A program made the position numbers and the translations under genes. Of a DNA stretch of 15,487 nt, positions 1-7,621 are shown piece by piece (within the stretch, counting starts at the first letter, position 1; every line of letters begins with the position of its first letter). The DNA lies in contig JAEDCM010000035.1 of assembly GCA_016294165.1 (NCBI GenBank), forward strand, positions 1-15,487. Reading direction: 5' to 3'. A model generated the notes under the pieces. The model worked only from the letters and a program-made list of their open reading frames with translations. It did no database searches and was not told the origin of the DNA. This stretch comes from Anaeroplasmataceae bacterium. GTDB lineage: Bacteria; Bacillota_I; Bacilli_A; Acholeplasmatales; JAEDCM01.

Positions 1-12
1 CCTTCAGGCGTT

Positions 13-252
13 CTATTTAATATAATCCAACAAGCTCATACTTAATCCTTCAGTTTGAACTCTCTTGATAATTGCTTTGGTAGTCTCCTCATCAATATCC
101 TTCTTCGCAACGATACACGCTTTCTTAATAATACTTCGAAGATTATCCTCATCCTCCAAATCAACATTCTTAATTAAATCAACTAATTTAAAAACTTCCT
201 TTTTATCGATATTACTATCGCCTAAAATATCTAAAACTTTACTTATATCCAT
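13..252 (-). CDS. spoVIF: SpoVIF-like (stage VI sporulation protein F) small protein
   Basis: A 79-residue acidic/basic helical protein with no membrane segment or signal peptide. The pattern of an N-terminal segment with NIDKKEVFKLVDLIKN, a charged middle and a C-terminal helix ending LLDYIK resembles the SpoVIF (YjcC) family. In Bacillus subtilis that protein is made late in the mother cell and is needed for spore coat assembly and resistance. The ATG at 252 is chosen because GGGTGA lies about 7 bases upstream; a TTG at 267 would add five residues but has no ribosome site. It follows gpsA by 47 bases, and this gap holds a sigma-K-like promoter and an inverted repeat. Location among sporulation genes supports the call. 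The family assignment is from memory of the sequence pattern, so moderate confidence. Confidence 0.68.
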   Translation of the reverse strand: MDISKVLDILGDSNIDKKEVFKLVDLIKNVDLEDEDNLRSIIKKACIVAKKDIDEETTKAIIKRVQTEGLSMSLLDYIK

Positions 253-256
253 AATA

Positions 257-295
257 AAATCACCCAATTATAATATATGAATAACTAGGTGATTT
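257..295 (-). promoter_or_regulatory. Inverted repeat covering the spoVIF ribosome site
   Basis: The perfect 8-base arms AAATCACC (288-295 read on the minus strand) and GGTGATTT (257-264) are separated by 23 bases. The downstream arm contains the GGTG Shine-Dalgarno of the spoVIF-like gene. In read-through RNA from gpsA the arms could pair and hide the ribosome site, while an RNA starting inside the repeat would lack the first arm. This is inference from complementarity only. Confidence 0.35.
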
Positions 296-297
296 GT
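271..297 (-). promoter_or_regulatory. Candidate sigma-K promoter for spoVIF
   Basis: On the minus strand, CATATATTA (271-279) matches the sigma-K -10 pattern CATAnnnTA, with AC (296-297) 16 bases upstream as the short -35 element. B. subtilis spoVIF is a sigma-K-dependent gene, so the match is meaningful in context. The motif is short and AT-rich, so chance occurrence is possible. The predicted leader would be only about 12 bases and would begin near the Shine-Dalgarno. A TATAAT at the same place has no good sigma-A -35. Confidence 0.38.
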
Positions 298-299
298 TT

Positions 300-1301
300 C
301 TAAATTATTTCAGATTTTAAATCTCTTGATAATAAGGCAGTAATCGCTTCACGTGGAGATAATCCTTTATAGATAACATCATAGGCAGCTGAAATAATAG
401 GTAAAGATAAATTATGACTTTGTCCAATTTCATAAGCTGCTAGAATAGCTCTAACACCTTCAACTGTTTGAGCTGAATTAGCAATAACATCATCAACCTT
501 TTCGCCCTTACCAATTTCACGACCAGCTCTAAAATTACGTGAATTTTCACTTGAAGCTGTAACAATTAAATCTCCCAATCCGGCTAATCCAAAAGCAGTT
601 TCTTTTTTTCCACCCATAGCTTCGATAATACGGACAATTTCTAAGACACCACGGCTAATTAAAGCTGCACGTGTATTTTCACCAAGACCAAGCCCGGTTG
701 AAACACCACTTACAACCGCAATAGCATTTTTAATTGCTCCTCCAATTTCACATCCAATTAAATCATCAGATGTATAAACCCTTAAATACTCACTATTTGA
801 GAACACATGTTGAACTGTGCGTGCAATTTCTTGATCGTTTGAAGCACTTACTAATAATGTTAGTTTTCTTAAAATAACCTCTTCAGCATGTGAAGGTCCC
901 GTTAAAGCCGCAAATCCTTTAATGTATTTTGGATCAATTTCCTCTTCAACAATCTCACTTACTCTTTTTGAGGTATTTGGTTCAATTCCTTTTGAAACAT
1001 TAACAAAAATTTTAGGTTCAGTTAATAATGGATTAATTTCTTTTAAAACTGATCTAATGGCTTTTGTCGGAACTGATAAAACAATTATCTCCCCATGATT
1101 AATGGCCGTATCAAGATTAAATGTTGCCTTACTTTGAATTCCTTCTAACTCTAATCCTGGAAAGAATGGATGATATCCACAATTAATCATTCTAACAAAC
1201 TCTTTGTTTATATCATAAATTAAGCAATCATGATTATTATCAGTTAAAACTTGTGCAAGGGTAGTTCCCCAAGAACCCCCACCAATTAATGTAACTTTCA
1301 T
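300..1301 (-). CDS. gpsA: NAD(P)-dependent glycerol-3-phosphate dehydrogenase
   Basis: Reduces dihydroxyacetone phosphate to sn-glycerol 3-phosphate, the backbone for phospholipid synthesis, in the cytoplasm. At 333 residues it has the normal family length. The N-terminal Rossmann motif is GGGSWG at residues 7-12. NVSKG around K104 and GPSHAEE at 135-141 are typical. The catalytic region is GAIKN with K191 and N192, and the C-terminal half carries GLAGLGDL followed by SRNFRAG. The usual TC in this last region reads TAS, a conservative change. The ATG start lies one base after the stop of der, with a weak purine-rich ribosome site (AAAGAGAG) inside the end of der, so the two genes are probably translated as one unit. 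The same order (der then gpsA) is found in Bacillus. Confidence 0.96.
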   Translation of the reverse strand: MKVTLIGGGSWGTTLAQVLTDNNHDCLIYDINKEFVRMINCGYHPFFPGLELEGIQSKATFNLDTAINHGEIIVLSVPTKAIRSVLKEINPLLTEPKIFVNVSKGIEPNTSKRVSEIVEEEIDPKYIKGFAALTGPSHAEEVILRKLTLLVSASNDQEIARTVQHVFSNSEYLRVYTSDDLIGCEIGGAIKNAIAVVSGVSTGLGLGENTRAALISRGVLEIVRIIEAMGGKKETAFGLAGLGDLIVTASSENSRNFRAGREIGKGEKVDDVIANSAQTVEGVRAILAAYEIGQSHNLSLPIISAAYDVIYKGLSPREAITALLSRDLKSEII

Positions 1302-1302
1302 A

Positions 1303-2610
1303 CTAATCTCTCTTTCTTAGGTAAATTTTTATTGGTGTACCTGTAAAATCAAATGCATCTCTAATACAATTTTCTAAATATCTAACGTATGAGAAATGAA
1401 CGTAATTTGGATCATTAACAAAAATAACAAAAGTAGGTGGCTCAATACCAATTTGTGTGGCATAATAAAACTTAGCCTTCCCTTTATTATGAGTTGGTGG
1501 AGGGGTCATCGCAACAGCATCCACTAGCACATCATTTAGCACACTTGTTGTTAAACGCTTTTTATGATTCATTGCTGCTCTATTAATCTCTGGGAAAAGC
1601 ATGTGCACTCTCTTGTTTTCCTTGGCAGAAATAAAACAAATTGGAGCAAAGTCTAAAAACTTAAACAACTCACGAATGTTTTTTGTCCACTGATTCATTG
1701 TACTCTCATTTTTTTCAATTGCATCCCACTTATTGACAACAATAATTCCAGCACGCCCATATTCCTCAATATAAGAAGCAACATGTTTGTCTTGCTCAAT
1801 AATACCTTTTTCCGCATCAATTAAAAACAAACACACATTACTTCTTTCAATCGCTGAAACCGCTCTTAAAACACTATACTTTTCCGCATTTTCATAAACT
1901 TTTCCACGTTTTCTAATTCCTGCTGTATCGATTACAACATATTCTTGATTATCTCTCTTAAATAGGGTATCAATTGAATCACGAGTAGTTCCCGCAACAT
2001 TAGAAACGATACTTCTCTTATCACCAATTAAGGTGTTTGCTAAAGAGCTTTTTCCGACATTTGGACATCCAATTAAACACATTTTAATAATACTTTCATC
2101 ATATTCATCATAACCTTCTTCAGGTAAAAGACTAACCACACGATCTAATAAATCTCCTACACCAATACCATGAACTGAAGATATTCCAATTGGTTCTCCA
2201 AATCCTAGAGCATAGAACTCATATAAAATATCAATAAACTTACGGTCATCAACCTTATTTACCGCTAATATAACTGGCTTATCACACTTATATAGCATTT
2301 TGGCTACCGCTTGGTCATCATCAGTTATTCCATTTCGGCAATCTGTCACAAAAATTATAACATCTGCCTCATCAATAGCTATTTGTGCTTGCTCCCTAAT
2401 TTCTACTAAAAATGGAGCATCTTTAATTTCAATCCCACCAGTATCAATCAATGAAAAATCCTTACCTAACCAAGTTCCCTTAGCATAGATACGATCTCTT
2501 GTGACACCTGGTTGATCATCAGTAATACTAATTCGGCTCCCAACAATACGATTAAATAACGTTGATTTACCAACATTAGCACGACCAACTATAGCAACCT
2601 TCCCTGCCAT
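1303..2610 (-). CDS. der: Ribosome-assembly GTPase Der (EngA)
   Basis: Essential tandem GTPase that helps mature the 50S ribosomal subunit. The 435-residue protein has two GTPase domains. The first has P-loop GRANVGKST at residues 9-17, then DTGG and NKVD. The second has GCPNVGKSS, DTAG and NKWD. A C-terminal KH-like domain covers roughly the last 85 residues. Family length in B. subtilis is 436. The ATG at 2610 is chosen over a GTG at 2619 because AGGTG lies 6 bases upstream of it and the N-terminus MAGKVAIVG then lines up with known Der proteins. It lies 9 bases after the S1 gene stop and 1 base before gpsA. The first P-loop has RAN where many homologues have RPN, which keeps the GxxxxGKS pattern. 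Confidence 0.97.
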   Translation of the reverse strand: MAGKVAIVGRANVGKSTLFNRIVGSRISITDDQPGVTRDRIYAKGTWLGKDFSLIDTGGIEIKDAPFLVEIREQAQIAIDEADVIIFVTDCRNGITDDDQAVAKMLYKCDKPVILAVNKVDDRKFIDILYEFYALGFGEPIGISSVHGIGVGDLLDRVVSLLPEEGYDEYDESIIKMCLIGCPNVGKSSLANTLIGDKRSIVSNVAGTTRDSIDTLFKRDNQEYVVIDTAGIRKRGKVYENAEKYSVLRAVSAIERSNVCLFLIDAEKGIIEQDKHVASYIEEYGRAGIIVVNKWDAIEKNESTMNQWTKNIRELFKFLDFAPICFISAKENKRVHMLFPEINRAAMNHKKRLTTSVLNDVLVDAVAMTPPPTHNKGKAKFYYATQIGIEPPTFVIFVNDPNYVHFSYVRYLENCIRDAFDFTGTPIKIYLRKRD

Positions 2611-2619
2611 ATTATGCAC

Positions 2620-4005
2620 CTACTTCTTTAAAATTCCTCCAAAAAGATCTCCTAAAGTAGCTCCCTTAGAATCATCTTGTTGCTCATTCATATACTTTTC
2701 AAATTCCGCTTTTGCTTCTTTTTCTTTCAATGTTCTGATGCTTAATTTTAAAATCCAAGCATTCTTATTTACATCAATAACCATTGCTTTGAATTCATCT
2801 CCAACAGCAAAGAAATCTTCAATTTTTGAAATTTTTTCTGTTGAAAGCTCATTAATCGCAATAAAAGCATCAACACCATCAGCTAAAACAACTAATCCTT
2901 TACCAGGAGTAATTGCAGTGACCTTAACATCTAGAATATCTCCCTTATTTGCCGTAACACGACTCCATGGATTATCCTCTAAAGCTTTTTTACTTAAACT
3001 GATTTTTTCATTCTTGTGATCAATTGAAGTGATTGCTACTTTAATTTCATCACCAATCTTTACACAATTTGCTAAGTTATCATTTGGATTCCATGAATAT
3101 TCATTTTGGTGTAATAATCCTGTTACATCCTCAGCTAATTCTAAAATCAATCCAAATGCCAATTTATTAATAACCTTTCCAACAACCTCCATCGAAACCT
3201 TATGAGCTTTGACATATTCTTCAAATGGAGTGGCCATTAAAGCCTTTCTTGAAAGATCAATTTTATTTCCTTCTTTAGCTAAAACCTTTAATTGAACCTT
3301 TTCTCCAACCTTTAATACACTCTCAGGCTTTTCATTTCTATGATGACTAACTTGTGAAAATCTTAATAGTCCATTATTTAATCCTAAGTTTACTAAAATA
3401 CCAAATTTTTCAAATGATAAAACTGTACCAAATACAATGTCACCCTTATTGATATTATCTAATTCCTTAGCCTTAGCCGCATTTAACTCATCTTTTAAAA
3501 TCACTTTTCTTGAAGCAGAAATTTTTTCTTTTCCTTTTACCTCTTCAATTGATGAAATTTTAACTGCTAATTCCTTACCAACATAACTATTTAAATCTGT
3601 AACATTTTCTAATTCTAATTGACTTTCATGGATAAATATTTCCGCATCTAAATATTTTGCGATAACACCCTTATTAACAGCCTTTACTACCTTAACATTG
3701 ATTACCTCTTTATTCTTATAGGCATTTAAAACCTTTTCTTTGTTTTCCTTCTTTAATAATGGAAGTCTAGAAACTAAGATATAGTTATTTTCATCTAATT
3801 CAACCTTTTGAACTTGAACATCAAGTTTATCTCCAACCTTTAAAGTATTCTTGATAGTTACATTTGAATCTAATGAAAATTCATTATCATAGATATGCCC
3901 ATCAACTCCAACCATTCCTGGAATCTCTAAAACTGCACCCTTATCTTGGATACTGATTACTGTAGCAGTAACTACATCTCCTCTTTTTACATAATTTGCA
4001 CTCAT
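2620..4005 (-). CDS. S1 RNA-binding domain protein (RpsA/YpfD-like)
   Basis: Cytoplasmic RNA-binding protein of the ribosomal protein S1 family. The 461 residues contain about five S1 OB-fold repeats, near 7-80, 98-168, 187-256, 270-342 and 358-428. The first two are diverged. The later ones show the usual GxVxxxxxFGxxVxL start and the conserved ends with DLSRKAL, SLSKKAL and KLSIRTL. A short charged C-terminal tail ends with GDLFGGILKK. B. subtilis YpfD, which has the same neighbours (cmk upstream, der downstream), is shorter with four repeats. Whether this protein works in the ribosome as true S1 or as an accessory factor cannot be told. The ATG is preceded by AAGGATG 7 bases upstream, overlapping the end of cmk, which stops 1 base before it. 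Confidence 0.9.
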   Translation of the reverse strand: MSANYVKRGDVVTATVISIQDKGAVLEIPGMVGVDGHIYDNEFSLDSNVTIKNTLKVGDKLDVQVQKVELDENNYILVSRLPLLKKENKEKVLNAYKNKEVINVKVVKAVNKGVIAKYLDAEIFIHESQLELENVTDLNSYVGKELAVKISSIEEVKGKEKISASRKVILKDELNAAKAKELDNINKGDIVFGTVLSFEKFGILVNLGLNNGLLRFSQVSHHRNEKPESVLKVGEKVQLKVLAKEGNKIDLSRKALMATPFEEYVKAHKVSMEVVGKVINKLAFGLILELAEDVTGLLHQNEYSWNPNDNLANCVKIGDEIKVAITSIDHKNEKISLSKKALEDNPWSRVTANKGDILDVKVTAITPGKGLVVLADGVDAFIAINELSTEKISKIEDFFAVGDEFKAMVIDVNKNAWILKLSIRTLKEKEAKAEFEKYMNEQQDDSKGATLGDLFGGILKK

Positions 4006-4006
4006 T

Positions 4007-4651
4007 TTAATTCATCCTTTCTAAAATTAAACAAATGATATAAGAAATAACTTCATCAATTGTCATATTTGTAGTATCTAATAATAAAGCATCATCTGCT
4101 TTTTTAAGTGGAGATTCCTTGCGGTTTGAATCCGCATAATCTCTTTTTAATAAATCTTCCTTAAGCTCCTGTAGATTACTTCCAGGAAGCTCCTTATGTC
4201 TTCTTAAGGCACGACACTCAATGGAAGCCGTTAGGAAAATTTTCAAATCCGCATCTGGTAAGACATTGTACCCAATGTCACGTCCATCCATAATAACTAA
4301 TCCTTGACTCGCAGCCTTCTTCTGTAAATCAACCATTTTATCTCTAACAATTTTTAATGATGAAACCAAGCTAACTTTTGATGTAACTTCGGGATCTCTA
4401 ATCTCCTTAGAAACATCTATGCCATTTAATAAAATCTTATTATTTAAATATAAAACCTCTATTTCATCTAAAAAATCATAATTCTTTTCATCGCTTAAAT
4501 CTATTCCTAAATTCATCGCATGTAATGTCACTGCACGATACATTGCTCCTGTATCAATATGTGAAAAGTTTAACTGTGCGGCGATTTTTTTTGATATTGT
4601 CGATTTTCCACTTCCAGCCGGCCCATCAATCGCTACTTTAAAATTTTTCAT
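4007..4651 (-). CDS. cmk: Cytidylate kinase
   Basis: Phosphorylates CMP and dCMP using ATP, recycling nucleotides from RNA turnover. The 214-residue protein begins with the P-loop GPAGSGKS (residues 9-16 or so), followed by HIDTGAMYRA, the nucleotide-binding segment of the family. DGRDIG and a later arginine-rich lid region (RRHKEL, KRDYADSNR) are also present. Length is slightly below the usual 220-230. The ATG at 4651 is chosen because GGAGG lies 5 bases upstream; a TTG at 4663 would add four residues and place the ribosome site inside the gene. It starts 12 bases after rluB and ends 1 base before the S1 gene, the same order as cmk-ypfD in Bacillus. Confidence 0.96.
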   Translation of the reverse strand: MKNFKVAIDGPAGSGKSTISKKIAAQLNFSHIDTGAMYRAVTLHAMNLGIDLSDEKNYDFLDEIEVLYLNNKILLNGIDVSKEIRDPEVTSKVSLVSSLKIVRDKMVDLQKKAASQGLVIMDGRDIGYNVLPDADLKIFLTASIECRALRRHKELPGSNLQELKEDLLKRDYADSNRKESPLKKADDALLLDTTNMTIDEVISYIICLILERMN

Positions 4652-4656
4652 TCTAT

Positions 4657-4661
4657 CCTCC
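4657..4661 (-). promoter_or_regulatory. Ribosome binding site fixing the cmk start
   Basis: GGAGG on the minus strand, 5 bases before the ATG at 4651. It rules out the upstream TTG at 4663, since that would leave this strong site within the coding sequence. Confidence 0.75.
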
Positions 4662-4663
4662 AA

Positions 4664-5383
4664 TTACAAATTCATCAATTGTTTAATCTCATGAATTTTT
4701 AGCTTACGATATCCGCCTCTTGGAATTTCATTAACGGTTACTGTTCCAATACGAACTCTTGTAAGCTTTTTAACCTTATGATTAATGGCCTCACACATTA
4801 AACGAACCTGATGATTTTTACCCTCTTTAATCACAATTTTTAAAAGAGATGAATTGTTTCTTTTATCACTAGAAACAACCTTAACATAGGCAGGCTTTGT
4901 TTTATATCCTGTCTTTAAAACTACACCCCTACTTAAATTAAGAGCCTCAAGTTTTGTCACCATACCTTCAACTCGAGCCATATATTCCTTCTCAATTTCA
5001 CTTTTTGGACTTGTTAGCTTTTCAGCAAATTCACCATCATTAGTCAAAAACAACAACCCAGCTGTATCATAATCTAATCTCCCAACTGGATAGATTCGGT
5101 ATTTTTTATCCTCTTCGGAAAATAAATCCAAAACAGTTTTTCTATTTAATTCATCTGATACGGTTGATACACAGCCAGTTGGCTTATTAAGCGCAAAATA
5201 AACATGCTCTTCTTTTTTTATTAAAATACCATTAACATATATTTTATCCTTCGAAGTGACCTTATAACCAAGCTCTGTAATAATTTCATCATTTACTCTT
5301 ACCGCACCACTCAAAATAAGTTCTTCCGACTTTCTTCTTGATACAACGCCAGCTTGAGCAAGAACCTTTTGTAGCCTATCCAT
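4664..5383 (-). CDS. rluB: 23S rRNA pseudouridine synthase RluB family
   Basis: Isomerises a uridine of 23S rRNA to pseudouridine. The 239-residue protein has an N-terminal S4 RNA-binding domain (residues 1-60, starting MDRLQKVLAQAGVVSRR) and a RsuA/RluB-type catalytic domain. The catalytic aspartate is D104 in GRLDYDTAGLL, and KEGKNHQVR is present further on. The ATG has AGGTG 5 bases upstream. It stands after spmB, as in B. subtilis, where ypuL (rluB) follows dacB-spmA-spmB. Here it is separated from spmB by a terminator and a promoter, and it leads the rluB-cmk-S1-der-gpsA series. Exact target position (RluB versus RluE or RsuA type) is inferred from the family and neighbours. Confidence 0.92.
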   Translation of the reverse strand: MDRLQKVLAQAGVVSRRKSEELILSGAVRVNDEIITELGYKVTSKDKIYVNGILIKKEEHVYFALNKPTGCVSTVSDELNRKTVLDLFSEEDKKYRIYPVGRLDYDTAGLLFLTNDGEFAEKLTSPKSEIEKEYMARVEGMVTKLEALNLSRGVVLKTGYKTKPAYVKVVSSDKRNNSSLLKIVIKEGKNHQVRLMCEAINHKVKKLTRVRIGTVTVNEIPRGGYRKLKIHEIKQLMNL

Positions 5384-5412
5384 TCAATCACCTCACCAAT
5401 AAACCTAGAGAT

Positions 5413-5421
5413 ATTATATCA
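5413..5421 (-). promoter_or_regulatory. Extended -10 promoter for rluB-cmk-S1-der-gpsA
   Basis: TGATATAAT on the minus strand is a perfect TGnTATAAT extended -10 element. It lies about 30 bases before the rluB ATG and downstream of the spmB terminator. The -35 region at 17-base spacing is weak (TTTTAT), which is usual for extended -10 promoters. Confidence 0.72.
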
Positions 5422-5473
5422 CAACAAGCCCTCAAATAAAACATAATTTTATGTAATTATTATTATAAATAAT

Positions 5474-5513
5474 AAAAAATGATCTTTCTTTTCGACATAA
5501 AAAGAAAAATCAT
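5474..5513 (-). terminator. Intrinsic terminator after spmB
   Basis: Arms 5500-5513 and 5479-5492 form a 14-bp stem with one G-T wobble around a 7-base loop, followed on the minus strand by a run of T. It starts two bases after the spmB stop and closes the dacB-spmA-spmB unit, separating it from rluB. Confidence 0.85.
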
Positions 5514-5515
5514 CA

Positions 5516-6007
5516 TTAAAATATGTAGTTTAATATAATAATTGTCAATATAAAGCCGATTAAATCACATAATAATCCTTCAAAAATAGCATAACGATAC
5601 TTAGTAACCTTAACACTTCCAAAATACATCGTAATAACATATAGAGTCGTATCACTTGACCCTTGAAAAATTGATGAAGCAATTCCCACCTTTGAATCCA
5701 CTCCAAAGGTATTATAAATATCAATCATTACACCTAATGAGGCATTCCCTGAAATTGGTCTAAATAAGCCTTGAATACAAAGTTCTAAAGGAATCCACGT
5801 ACTTCTACTAGAAAATATATCATACAATAAATTAGAATTTTTAAAGATTTGCGTCGCAAAGATCATTGAAAGCATATATGGGAAAATCTTAATTCCCATA
5901 TCAATTCCTTCCATTGCACCCTTAATGAAAGCATCATAAGCATTGGTTTTATTTTTAATTGAAAAAAGCAAAATCAAAAGAATAAAAGTGGGCATTATAT
6001 AATACAT
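5516..6007 (-). CDS. spmB: Spore maturation protein B
   Basis: Inner-membrane protein needed with SpmA for dehydration of the spore core and full heat resistance in Bacillus and Clostridium. The 163 residues carry an N-terminal hydrophobic helix (about 4-18), the segment AFIKGAMEGIDMGIKIFPYMLSM, RPISGNASLGV, a GSSDTTLYV motif and a C-terminal helix. This fits the nucleoside-recognition (gate) domain family to which SpmB belongs. Length is close to the usual 170-180. The ATG has AGGAG 7 bases upstream and directly follows the spmA stop, so the two are coupled. How SpmA/SpmB act is not known in detail. Confidence 0.95.
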   Translation of the reverse strand: MYYIMPTFILLILLFSIKNKTNAYDAFIKGAMEGIDMGIKIFPYMLSMIFATQIFKNSNLLYDIFSSRSTWIPLELCIQGLFRPISGNASLGVMIDIYNTFGVDSKVGIASSIFQGSSDTTLYVITMYFGSVKVTKYRYAIFEGLLCDLIGFILTIIILNYIF

Positions 6008-6574
6008 CTATTTTCTCCTAAAAAGAAAATCAATTCCAAGAGATATTATTGTTGTAATAGAGGTAAATAAAATCACATAAGGAATAATCTCAAAAGTAAC
6101 ATTTGAACCAAAAGATCTTCTAATTGCTAAAATGGTTGTTGGAATAAAGGTTAATCCAGAGGTGTTTAAAATAAGCAAGGTAATCATCTCTTTACTAGCA
6201 ACCTCACTTTTATTTTCCTTTTGCAATTCCTCCATTGCTTTTAATCCCATAGGGGTTGCAGCACTTCCTAAGCCAAGCATATTTGATGCAATATTTCCAC
6301 TTAAATAATCAAAAAATAAATCATTATCTATATTTTTAAATAATGGCTTTATTAAGCGTTTAATCATTTTCCCAATAAAAGATAAAAATCCACTTTTCAA
6401 ACATATTTCTAAAATACCATTCCAAAAAACAAGCATAATAAAAACCTCTAAAAAAATATCAAATGCAAACTTAGGTGACTCCACTATTGTTTCATTAATA
6501 GCCCCAATATTTCCAGTAATCAATGAATAAAAAATAGAAATAAAAACCAAACCTATCCATATTTTATTAACCAT
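6008..6574 (-). CDS. spmA: Spore maturation protein A
   Basis: Membrane protein partner of SpmB in spore core dehydration. The 188-residue protein starts with a membrane helix (IWIGLVFISIFYSLITG), then carries FWNGILEICLKSGF, NMLGLGSAATPMGLKAMEEL and LILNTSGLTFIPTTILAIR, which are hallmark SpmA segments, and ends with a hydrophobic helix. The ATG at 6574 is used here. A TTG directly before it, at 6577, gives a better 7-base distance to the GAAAGG site at 6585-6590, so the real start may be one residue earlier. It overlaps the end of dacB by 8 bases and abuts spmB, matching the B. subtilis dacB-spmA-spmB order. Confidence 0.95.
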   Translation of the reverse strand: MVNKIWIGLVFISIFYSLITGNIGAINETIVESPKFAFDIFLEVFIMLVFWNGILEICLKSGFLSFIGKMIKRLIKPLFKNIDNDLFFDYLSGNIASNMLGLGSAATPMGLKAMEELQKENKSEVASKEMITLLILNTSGLTFIPTTILAIRRSFGSNVTFEIIPYVILFTSITTIISLGIDFLFRRK

Positions 6575-7547
6575 CAACGTAATACCTTTCTAGTTTAAAA
6601 CTAATACTACTATCATCAATTACCACAATAACCATCCCTATATCCTTATGATAATTTTTATTAATCATTATCTTTATATCATAGCTTTCATTAGGGAGTA
6701 ATGGAAGATAAATATCATCCTTTAAATATGGCAAAAAATCTAATTTCATGAAAGGATTTTCCAAAACTCCTTTTTCCATAATTAAGGTGTTCTTATATAA
6801 GGATCCCTTTGATAAATAATATTTATGAGTATTCCAATCGTTACTATCATTAAAGGTAACACAAACTAAATCTAAATTATTGTGAGCAGTCGTGATTAAT
6901 GTTCTTCCGCTCTTTTTGGTATATCCTGTCTTCCCACCATTATAGATATCATTCAAATTAACAAGCTTATGCTTATTATAAAAAACGAGATTATCCTTAA
7001 CATATTTTTTAGTCCCAAATATTTTCATAAATGTCTCATTTTTATAACATTCACTGATTAATAAAGCCATATCATAGGCCGTTGAATAATTATATGATGC
7101 ACTATCTAAACCACTAGGATTTTCAAAGGTCGAATTATTCATTCCAATCACCTTTGCATATTCATTCATCAAAAAAGAAAAACCTTCTAATCCTCCACCG
7201 ATCATATAAGCAATCTCATATGCACAATCATTACCGCTTCTTAACATCAAACCATATAATAAATCTTCTAAGGTTACTATTTGTCCAACAGGAATATAAG
7301 CCTTTGACCCTTCCTCAACACTAGCCTCATAGGACATTTTAACCTCATCGCTCAAATCTCCCTCGCAAATTGCCACATATGCTGTTAAACATTTAGCAAT
7401 GCTTGCGGTTAAGAATCTTTCATGAATATTACTACCATAAAGCACCCTTTTAGAATTAATATCCATCAAAATATATGAAGAATTACTAGGAAGTCTTCTT
7501 GTACTACAGCTTAACAAACCAACAAGGATAATCATGATTTTTTTCAT
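6567..7547 (-). CDS. dacB: Sporulation D-alanyl-D-alanine carboxypeptidase, possible lipoprotein
   Basis: Serine peptidase of the S11 family (PBP5-like) that removes the terminal D-Ala of peptidoglycan stem peptides. In B. subtilis DacB it adjusts cross-linking of the spore cortex. The 326 residues hold the three active-site motifs in order: SIAK (S49, K52), SGN (104-106) and KTG (206-208). The first 14 residues form a short basic-hydrophobic leader ending LLSC, which resembles a lipobox, so the enzyme may be lipid-anchored at C14. The second position of the box is not ideal. The ATG at 7547 follows GGTG by 5 bases; an ATG at 7550 is also possible. A TTG at 7607 extends the frame but lies in the loop of a terminator. 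Placement ahead of spmA-spmB identifies it as DacB rather than vegetative DacA. Confidence 0.9.
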   Translation of the reverse strand: MKKIMIILVGLLSCSTRRLPSNSSYILMDINSKRVLYGSNIHERFLTASIAKCLTAYVAICEGDLSDEVKMSYEASVEEGSKAYIPVGQIVTLEDLLYGLMLRSGNDCAYEIAYMIGGGLEGFSFLMNEYAKVIGMNNSTFENPSGLDSASYNYSTAYDMALLISECYKNETFMKIFGTKKYVKDNLVFYNKHKLVNLNDIYNGGKTGYTKKSGRTLITTAHNNLDLVCVTFNDSNDWNTHKYYLSKGSLYKNTLIMEKGVLENPFMKLDFLPYLKDDIYLPLLPNESYDIKIMINKNYHKDIGMVIVVIDDSSISFKLERYYVDG

Positions 7548-7591
7548 CATATCACCAATAAAAATATATGTTAAAAACGTATTTTTATGAT

Positions 7592-7621
7592 AAAAAAACT
7601 TATGCAATTAAGCATAAGTTT
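7592..7621 (-). terminator. Intrinsic terminator after the phosphatase gene
   Basis: Perfect 9-bp stem (7612-7620 with 7597-7605), 6-base loop, then seven T on the minus strand. The stem overlaps the PP2C stop codon. It ends the kinase-vWA-phosphatase unit and isolates it from dacB. Confidence 0.88.

Noticed and set aside
1..12. Possible terminator arm after the spoVIF-like gene
   Set aside because: The window ends before a second arm could be seen.
7563..7590. Sigma-E-like promoter before dacB (TCATAAA, 13 bases, CATATATT)
   Set aside because: The -35 match is partial, the spacing is one base short, and the transcript would start only a few bases before the ATG. It is an attractive idea because dacB is sigma-E controlled in B. 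subtilis, but the support is too weak to list.
7548..7607. N-terminal extension of dacB starting at TTG 7607
   Set aside because: The TTG lies in the loop of the terminator of the preceding gene and the extension removes the signal-peptide-like start from the N-terminus.
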